From NCBI GenBank assembly GCA_003524565.1, contig DQGU01000077.1, positions 1 to 11,103 of the forward strand: a stretch of 11,103 nucleotides of DNA, read 5' to 3'. Positions 6,721 to 11,103 of this stretch are shown in pieces. This DNA comes from Rhodospirillaceae bacterium (GTDB lineage: Bacteria > Pseudomonadota > Alphaproteobacteria > Micavibrionales > UBA2020). The position numbers and the translations under genes are program-made. Below the pieces are notes generated by a model. It did no database searches and was not told where the DNA came from. It saw nothing but the letters and a program-made list of their open reading frames with translations. The first letter of the stretch is position 1. Every line of letters starts with the position of its first letter.

Positions 6721-7059
6721 TTATTCCAGCAGGCCTTCTTTTTGCAAAACGGCCTGCAGCTCGCCGTTGGCATACATCTCGCGCACGATGTCGCAGCCGC
6801 CGATAAATTCGCCCTTGATGTAAAGCTGCGGCAGCGTCGGCCAATTGGTGAATTCCTTGATACCCTGACGCAGCGCAGGGTCGGCAAGAACATCTATATC
6901 CTTGAACGCAAGACCGAGGCTTTCCAGCACCTGCACCACAGCGGCGGAAAAACCGCACTGCGGGAAAACGGCCGTGCCCTTCATGTAAAGCACGATGTCG
7001 TTGCTGCTGATGTCGTGGCGGATACGTTCGAACACCGCTTCGTTTTCGTTGAAAATCAT
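6721..7059 (-). CDS. grxD: Monothiol glutaredoxin, Grx4 type
   Basis: A 112-residue class II glutaredoxin that binds and transfers [2Fe-2S] clusters with glutathione. It shows the monothiol motif CGFS at 35-38, K27 and YMKG for glutathione contact, WPTLPQLYIKGEFIGG with the cis-proline of the TLPQ turn, and GGCDIVREM at the end of the core, all as in Grx4/GrxD. I take the ATG at 7059-7057 (MIFNENEAVF) because homologues start at this point. A GTG at 7080 would add seven residues that include the purine-rich region. A GGGG run lies three bases before the ATG and AGAGGG further upstream. It follows bolA by 30 bases on the same strand, an operon that matches the known physical partnership of CGFS glutaredoxins with BolA proteins. 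Confidence 0.95.
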   Translation of the reverse strand: MIFNENEAVFERIRHDISSNDIVLYMKGTAVFPQCGFSAAVVQVLESLGLAFKDIDVLADPALRQGIKEFTNWPTLPQLYIKGEFIGGCDIVREMYANGELQAVLQKEGLLE

Positions 7060-7089
7060 TATCCCCAATCCCTCTTTCACCCGCTCTTC

Positions 7090-7323
7090 TTATCCTGCGC
7101 GCGTTGTCAGTTGCACGGCATGCAGACCGCCATCCACAATATGCCCTGACAAGGCCGCGTAAACCCTGCGATGCTGTTCGATACGGCTCAGCCCCTCGAA
7201 TTCGCGGCAAACGACCGTCAGCGCAAAATGCGCCCCGTCGCCGCGTGTATCCTCGGCGGTCACCTCGGCCTCCGGCAGATGCCGGCGGACAAGCTCCACC
7301 AGATGTTCGGCTTTCAGCGTCAT
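7090..7323 (-). CDS. BolA family protein, IbaG/BolA2-like
   Basis: A 77-residue BolA-fold protein, a partner of monothiol glutaredoxin in forming [2Fe-2S] heterodimers and in iron-sulfur trafficking or stress signalling. It has the GDGAHFAL stretch, LSRIEQHRRVYAAL on the recognition helix and a late LHAVQL. H in QHR and H in LHAVQL are conserved BolA positions, the latter being the usual cluster ligand. The short length and the DGAHF loop resemble the IbaG/BolA2 branch more than the longer BolA1. The ATG at 7323-7321 (MTLKAEHLVELV) fits the family start; upstream in-frame codons to 7401 look non-homologous. AAGGGGAC lies about 12 bases before the ATG. It is the first gene of the bolA-grxD pair and is divergent from the nucleotidase gene. 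Confidence 0.9.
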   Translation of the reverse strand: MTLKAEHLVELVRRHLPEAEVTAEDTRGDGAHFALTVVCREFEGLSRIEQHRRVYAALSGHIVDGGLHAVQLTTRAG

Positions 7324-7364
7324 GCGCCGCCCGTCCCCTTGGCTACCCCTGTTTGCACAGATAT

Positions 7365-7427
7365 GCCTTATAAAATTACCCCAAAACAGCCCTTGCGACA
7401 AATCAATCCTGCCAAAACGCCTTTTGG
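7365..7427. promoter_or_regulatory. Divergent bolA/nucleotidase spacer: AT-rich -10-like box and 6-bp dyad
   Basis: The spacer between bolA and the nucleotidase gene (7324-7505) contains the perfect dyad CCAAAA-CGCC-TTTTGG at 7412-7427. On the minus strand there is a TATAAG box at 7372-7367 that could serve bolA. A half-copy, CCAAAACAGCC, starts at 7381, 31 bases before the dyad's left arm. I find no convincing -35 for either direction. The dyad is read as a possible operator. It is followed by a T-rich stretch on the plus strand, but no plus-strand gene ends here, so a terminator is unlikely. Confidence 0.3.
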
Positions 7428-7505
7428 AGTGCTTTTTATTCCGGACAAAATCGGTTATGAATGAGATGTGGCGTTTTTAATTTATGTCAAGCACTGGCGA
7501 TTTTG

Positions 7506-8426
7506 ATGGCTTATAAACCACTGACCATCGGCATTTCGACCTCCGCCCTTTTCGACCTGCGCGAAGAGCATACGACCTATGTCGATGGCGGCATCGATGC
7601 CTATCGCCGCTTGCAGTTCGAACGGCGCCGCGACCCGATGAAACCGGGCACCGCCTTTCACGTCATTGAAAAATTGCTGTCCATCAACACACCCGGCGAG
7701 CGCCCGCGCGTCGAAGTTGCGCTGATTTCGCGCAACAACATCGAAACCGGCATCCGCGCCCGCTATTCACTGGATTACCACAAGCTGGATATCGCGCGCA
7801 TCGCGCTGACGGGCGGCAAGAATGTTGAATCCTCCCTGCTGCGCGCCTATGGCATCGATTTGTTTTTGTCGCGCCATGCAGATGACGTGCAGCGTGCAGT
7901 GGATGGCGACATCGCCGCATCCGTCCTGCACGACCCGCCCACGGCGCCACAGGCCAAACCCGGCAAGGTGCATTTCGCATTTGACGGCGACCAGGTTTTG
8001 TTCGGCGGTGAATCCGAAACGATTTTCCAGCGCGAAGGCCTGCTCGGCTTTTTGAAATACGAAACCGAAATGGCCGAAACGCCCATGCCCGAAGGCCCCT
8101 TCGCCAAGGTGCTGTTCGTTATCGAGGCACTCAAGGCCACCTTCCCCAAGGAAGATTGCCCGATTGAAACCTCGCTGGTCACCATGCGCAGCGGTCAGGC
8201 GCAAATCCGCCCCATGAACACGCTGATTGAATGGGGGCAAATCGTCGATGGGGCGTATATGATTGGCCGCTCCAACCAGCAGGGCCCGAAATACGAGAAA
8301 GTCGATGTGCTGGCCGCCATTGGCGCCGACCTGTTTTTCGACGACCAGACGTACCATACGGAGCCCGCCTCGCGCGTTGTCCCCTCCGGCTATGTGCCGC
8401 AGAAATCTTGCCATAAGGCCGCCTGA
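7506..8426 (+). CDS. Cytosolic 5'-nucleotidase (PF06189-type)
   Basis: A 306-residue cytoplasmic enzyme predicted to dephosphorylate nucleoside 5'-monophosphates. The early part reads IGISTSALFDL and GTAFHVIEKLLSIN, then VEVALISRNNIETGIR and the TGG of ALTGGKN. The HAD-like nucleophile region is HFAFDGDQVLFGGESE with D160 and D162. The end has GADLFFDDQTYH (from about 274) with the acidic pair D279-D280, followed by VPSGYVP. This order fits the bacterial relatives of cytosolic 5'-nucleotidase I. The ATG at 7506 is chosen because family similarity begins there; an in-frame ATG at 7461 would add an unconserved 15 residues. The ribosome binding site is weak for either. It is divergent from bolA and is followed after 73 bases by the pentapeptide gene, which appears to have its own promoter. 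Confidence 0.88.
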   Translation: MAYKPLTIGISTSALFDLREEHTTYVDGGIDAYRRLQFERRRDPMKPGTAFHVIEKLLSINTPGERPRVEVALISRNNIETGIRARYSLDYHKLDIARIALTGGKNVESSLLRAYGIDLFLSRHADDVQRAVDGDIAASVLHDPPTAPQAKPGKVHFAFDGDQVLFGGESETIFQREGLLGFLKYETEMAETPMPEGPFAKVLFVIEALKATFPKEDCPIETSLVTMRSGQAQIRPMNTLIEWGQIVDGAYMIGRSNQQGPKYEKVDVLAAIGADLFFDDQTYHTEPASRVVPSGYVPQKSCHKAA

Positions 8427-8442
8427 GCCGCTTCCGCTTCCG

Positions 8443-8471
8443 TTTACGCCCTGCGTGAAAGCCTGTATGAT
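8443..8471 (+). promoter_or_regulatory. Candidate promoter for the pentapeptide-repeat gene
   Basis: TTTACG (8443-8448) and TATGAT (8466-8471) are separated by 17 bases. The -10 matches the consensus at five of six positions and the -35 at four of six. Transcription would start near 8478, giving a leader of only about 22 bases before the ATG at 8500. This is the best sigma-70-like promoter I can find in the window. Confidence 0.5.
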
Positions 8472-8499
8472 GTTTTCCTGAACAATCAGGCGTAAAAAC
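8472..8499 (+). promoter_or_regulatory. Hairpin or dyad over the ribosome binding site of the pentapeptide gene
   Basis: CCTGA (8477-8481) and TCAGG (8486-8490) form a perfect 5-bp stem with an ACAA loop, flanked by GTTTT (8472-8476) and AAAAC (8495-8499). The AGG of the only Shine-Dalgarno-like sequence lies in the 3' arm. It could partly mask the ribosome binding site, or act as an operator at the predicted transcription start. Confidence 0.38.
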
Positions 8500-9825
8500 A
8501 TGGCACCCGCCGACAGCGACTTTACATTACAGCCCATGACGCAGGCGGAACTGAATGAAATCATCCGCAAGCATCACATGTTCCGCACCGCCAAACCGGG
8601 CGGCGCGCGCGCCGTGGTGCGCGACCGCGACCTCAGCGGCCTCAACTTCACAGGGCAAGACCTGTCGCAATCCGATTTCACCGGCTGCATCATGTATGGC
8701 GCGACGATGGCCAATGCATCGTTCGAAAGTGCAACGCTTTTCGGCTGCGACCTGCGCAGTGCAAATATGCGCGGCGCAAAACTTGTCCGCGCGGATTTGT
8801 GCGGGGCGGATGTGGATGGTGCCGACCTCAACAAAGCCGACCTGACCGGCGCCGACCTGCGCGAAGGTAAAACCATCGTCAAGCGCAAGGTCAAGCGCGA
8901 AGAAGACCAGTATTCCAAAGCCGCCGAAGCCGGCATCGTCCATTTCACCGCCAGCGACATGACCGAAGCGGTGCTGGCCGATGCCACCGCCATCAACGCC
9001 GATTTCACCGATGCGCGCATGGAAAGCAGCGACCTTGACGGCGCCAACCTGAAAGGCGCGGTGCTGCGCGGCGCGGATTTGACGAACAGCAGCCTGAAGC
9101 AGGCCGACCTGCGCGATGCCGATTTTTCCTACGCCACCATGACCGGCGCGGATATGCAGGACGCGGAAAAATCCGGCAGTACCTTCACCCTTACCCTGAC
9201 GGCGGAAACCGTCGGCAAGGACATTGAAGAATTCGAGCTTACGCTCGACGAAATGGTGCTCAAACATATCGAATGGGTGGCAACAGCGGGGCGCAATGGC
9301 GTGCAGCTGGTACTCAGCAACGTCGATATGCGCAAGGCAGGCACGCTGTCGGCGCAGCGCCTGACGGCCATCAAGGCGCATAACGCCACCTTCGCCGAAA
9401 TGGATTTGCGCGGCATTGAAATGCAGGCTGCGGGGCTGGACGGTTCGGATTTCAGGAAATGCCGCCTTGGCAACAGCGATTTGCGCGGCAGCCGCTTTAC
9501 CGGCTGCCTGATGAACCGCGCCGATTTCCGCCTTGCCAATATGAACCCGCTGACCATTCGCCCGCGTGACGGCGAATCCGAATACCAGCTGCCCTGCCGC
9601 TTCGACGCCGCTTCGCTGCGCTATGCGCATTTTTCGGGCGCACGGCTGATGGATGCGAATTTCAAACGCGCGGACCTGACAGGCGCACAATTCACCGATT
9701 GCGACCTGCGTAATGCCGATTTCACAGGCGCCAAGCTGACGGGGGCGGCGTTTGAAAACGCCATTCTGGACGGCACGCTTTTCGACGAAGGCAAAGGCCC
9801 CGCCCGTGCCGCGCACGAAGAATAA
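8500..9825 (+). CDS. Pentapeptide-repeat protein with three repeat blocks and duplicated head motif
   Basis: A 441-residue protein built of A(D/N)LXX-type pentapeptide repeats, which fold as a right-handed square beta-helix. Block one spans about 44-125 (for example GADLNKADLTGADL). A charged insert KRKVKREED (128-136) follows, then block two at about 148-227. A spacer precedes block three at about 274-428, which is interrupted at 348-367 by a non-repeat loop. Two related helical heads, LNEIIRKH (18-25) and LDEMVLKH (249-256), each precede a repeat block, as in the known pattern of a K-H-x-x-W head before pentapeptides. There is no signal peptide or membrane segment, so it is probably cytoplasmic. 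Pentapeptide proteins can bind DNA-gyrase or act as scaffolds; nothing here fixes the role. AGG at 8488-8490 is a weak ribosome binding site. mutL follows after 73 bases. Confidence 0.9.
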   Translation: MAPADSDFTLQPMTQAELNEIIRKHHMFRTAKPGGARAVVRDRDLSGLNFTGQDLSQSDFTGCIMYGATMANASFESATLFGCDLRSANMRGAKLVRADLCGADVDGADLNKADLTGADLREGKTIVKRKVKREEDQYSKAAEAGIVHFTASDMTEAVLADATAINADFTDARMESSDLDGANLKGAVLRGADLTNSSLKQADLRDADFSYATMTGADMQDAEKSGSTFTLTLTAETVGKDIEEFELTLDEMVLKHIEWVATAGRNGVQLVLSNVDMRKAGTLSAQRLTAIKAHNATFAEMDLRGIEMQAAGLDGSDFRKCRLGNSDLRGSRFTGCLMNRADFRLANMNPLTIRPRDGESEYQLPCRFDAASLRYAHFSGARLMDANFKRADLTGAQFTDCDLRNADFTGAKLTGAAFENAILDGTLFDEGKGPARAAHEE

Positions 9826-9885
9826 ATTTATAGATTATGGATATTAAATAACCCCGCGCCGGACTTTCTGCACAGCGCCGCTTGG

Positions 9886-9897
9886 GGTATAAATACC
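9886..9897 (+). promoter_or_regulatory. Palindromic TATAAA box immediately before mutL
   Basis: GGTATAAATACC (9886-9897) has 5-bp arms around a central AA and contains TATAAA (9888-9893), a strong -10 match. Used as a -10, transcription would begin at about 9899-9901, on the mutL start codon itself. The -35 region (around 9865-9870, TTTCTG) is poor. The flanks ACCCC (9851-9855) and GGGGT (9884-9888) can also pair. Confidence 0.35.
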
Positions 9898-9898
9898 T

Positions 9899-11103
9899 AT
9901 GCCCATACGCCATCTGCCAGATACGCTGATTAACCAAATCGCCGCCGGCGAAGTTATCGAGCGCCCCGCCGCCGCCGTCAAGGAATTGGTGGAAAACGCG
10001 ATTGACGCGGCTGCAAGCCGTATCGAAGTCGTTATCCGCGATGGCGGCGCCAGTTTGATAGCCGTTACCGACGACGGCATTGGCATGACGGCAGACGAGC
10101 TCGCCATGGCGGTTGACCGCCATGCGACATCAAAACTGCCCGATGATGACCTCGTGCATATCCAGTCGCTCGGCTTTCGCGGCGAAGCGCTGCCCTCCAT
10201 CGGCGCGGTCAGCCGCCTTAGCATCACCAGCCGCCCGCGCAGCCAACCGGACGACGGCGCATCGGTCATTGTGGTCGATGCTGGACGCAAACACCCCGTC
10301 GCCCCCGCCGCGCTGTCGCAGGGCACGAAAATCGAAGTGCGCGACCTTTTCTACGCCACGCCCGCGCGCCTGAAATTTCTGAAATCGCCGCGCACCGAAA
10401 TGCAGGGCGTGCGCGATGTGCTGGAACATCTGGCGATGGCCTACCCCGACATTCATTTCCGCATGCTCAGTGACGAGCGTGAAGTGATGGATTTACCCGC
10501 CGCAAAAGGCGATTTGTTCACCCGCCGTCTTGACCGCCTGCGCCAGATTATGGGGCGTGATTTCGCCGAAAACGCACTGCGTATCCATGCGGAGCGCGGG
10601 GATATCAAACTCAGCGGTTACGCCAGCCTGCCCACGCTCAACCGCGGTACGGCGCAATACCAGCATTTCTTTGTTAACGGTCGCCCCGTGCGTGATAAAC
10701 AAATCATTGGCGCGGTGCGCGGCGCCTATGCCGATTTCCTCGCCTATGGCCGCCACCCGATGCTCTGCCTGTTTCTGGACGTGCCGCCCGAACAGGTCGA
10801 TGTCAACGTGCACCCCGCCAAATCCGAAGTACGTTTTCAGGACGGTGCGGTTGTGCGCGGCCTTATCGTTGGCGGGCTGAAACACGCGCTCGCCGATGCA
10901 GGGCATCTGGCCTCGACCACCGTTGCGCAGGAAACGCTGCAAGCCTTCCAAACACATCCCGCCCCCGCGGCGCCCGCCGGCGGCAATACGCTGTGGGATG
11001 GCGAATACCGCCAGCAAAGCGCAGGATACAAACACCTCAAAGGGCTTGAGGGCGCGCCCTATAGCGGCGCCGCCTTCGCCGCGCGCACGCCGGCGCTGCC
11101 GGA
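9899..11103 (+). CDS. mutL: DNA mismatch repair protein MutL, N-terminal two thirds
   Basis: A GHKL-family ATPase that links MutS mismatch recognition to strand removal. The gene runs off the right edge; 401 codons are visible of the roughly 600 usual. It starts MPIRHLPDTLINQIAAGEV, followed by the ATP site: catalytic E29 and N33 in KELVENAIDA (28-37), DDGIGM (58-63), RHATSK (74-79) and GFRGEAL (92-98). EVRDLFYATPARLKFL and the transducer-domain motifs FVNGRPVRD and DVNVHPAKSEVRF (301-313) follow. Where most MutL proteins have DAGA, this one has DAAA (36-39), a mild change in motif I. The visible tail after about 330 is Ala/Pro/Gly-rich, as expected for the linker before the dimerisation domain. 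No clear ribosome binding site lies before the ATG at 9899. No operon partner is visible. Confidence 0.96.
   Translation, partial: MPIRHLPDTLINQIAAGEVIERPAAAVKELVENAIDAAASRIEVVIRDGGASLIAVTDDGIGMTADELAMAVDRHATSKLPDDDLVHIQSLGFRGEALPSIGAVSRLSITSRPRSQPDDGASVIVVDAGRKHPVAPAALSQGTKIEVRDLFYATPARLKFLKSPRTEMQGVRDVLEHLAMAYPDIHFRMLSDEREVMDLPAAKGDLFTRRLDRLRQIMGRDFAENALRIHAERGDIKLSGYASLPTLNRGTAQYQHFFVNGRPVRDKQIIGAVRGAYADFLAYGRHPMLCLFLDVPPEQVDVNVHPAKSEVRFQDGAVVRGLIVGGLKHALADAGHLASTTVAQETLQAFQTHPAPAAPAGGNTLWDGEYRQQSAGYKHLKGLEGAPYSGAAFAARTPALP

Noticed and set aside
6729..6757. GCAGGCC/GGCCTGC hairpin as a terminator between the convergent genes
   Set aside because: The 7-bp stem is real, but it lies inside the grxD coding region and neither side is followed by a T-run in the direction of transcription.
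7461..7505. Upstream in-frame ATG as the nucleotidase start
   Set aside because: The extra 15 residues do not resemble the family N-terminus and no ribosome binding site precedes the codon.
8761..9100. Short repeated DNA words such as GCGGATTTG and GCCGACCTG
   Set aside because: They are in-frame codons of the pentapeptide repeats in the encoded protein, not CRISPR repeats or a mobile element.
8527..9816. Long open frame (429 codons) on the minus strand
   Set aside because: It mirrors the pentapeptide repeats; the apparent repetitive IGxAQVG pattern is the reverse of GADLxx codons, not a real protein.

Overview
This is a gene-dense, moderately GC-rich chromosomal window. It reads as core genome of an alphaproteobacterium. 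The basis is protein style: a glmU-glmS cluster, a DUF3108 exported protein, a bolA-grxD pair of IbaG/Grx4 type and a MutL of proteobacterial type. I cannot place it below class. There is no rRNA, tRNA, CRISPR array, transposon or phage gene. No gene-free stretch exceeds 300 bases.

Layout. The left edge (1-614, minus strand) holds the N-terminal 204 residues of a heavy-metal permease of the predicted-permease (DUF318/PF03773, SO_0444-like) type, with a Cys-Cys-rich hydrophilic N-terminus. It is divergent from an exported DUF3108 protein (780-1643). The 165 bases between them contain two near-identical units 30 bp apart, each with a perfect dyad. Next comes a compact plus-strand run: glmU (1797-3146), a small AT-richer membrane protein (3150-3443), glmS (3463-5289) and a RimJ/RimL-like GNAT acetyltransferase (5289-5855). 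GlmS makes glucosamine-6-phosphate. GlmU acetylates glucosamine-1-phosphate and adds uridylate to give UDP-GlcNAc for peptidoglycan and lipopolysaccharide. The intermediate mutase, glmM, is not in the window.

A hairpin-rich spacer (5856-6021) precedes an uncharacterised multi-pass membrane protein (6022-6717). This gene meets the minus-strand bolA-grxD operon (7323-6721) tail to tail with only 3 bases between stop codons. BolA and the monothiol CGFS glutaredoxin are known partners in [2Fe-2S] handling. Divergent from bolA lies a cytosolic 5'-nucleotidase (7506-8426). It is followed by a three-block pentapeptide-repeat protein (8500-9825) and the first 401 codons of mutL (9899 to the right edge), for DNA mismatch repair.

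Most of the window is ordinary housekeeping DNA, and I do not see a clear undescribed multi-gene system. The best leads are the tandem dyads upstream of the metal permease, the small AT-rich membrane gene inside the glm operon, the uncharacterised membrane protein with its mutually exclusive leader hairpins, and the duplicated module inside the pentapeptide protein.
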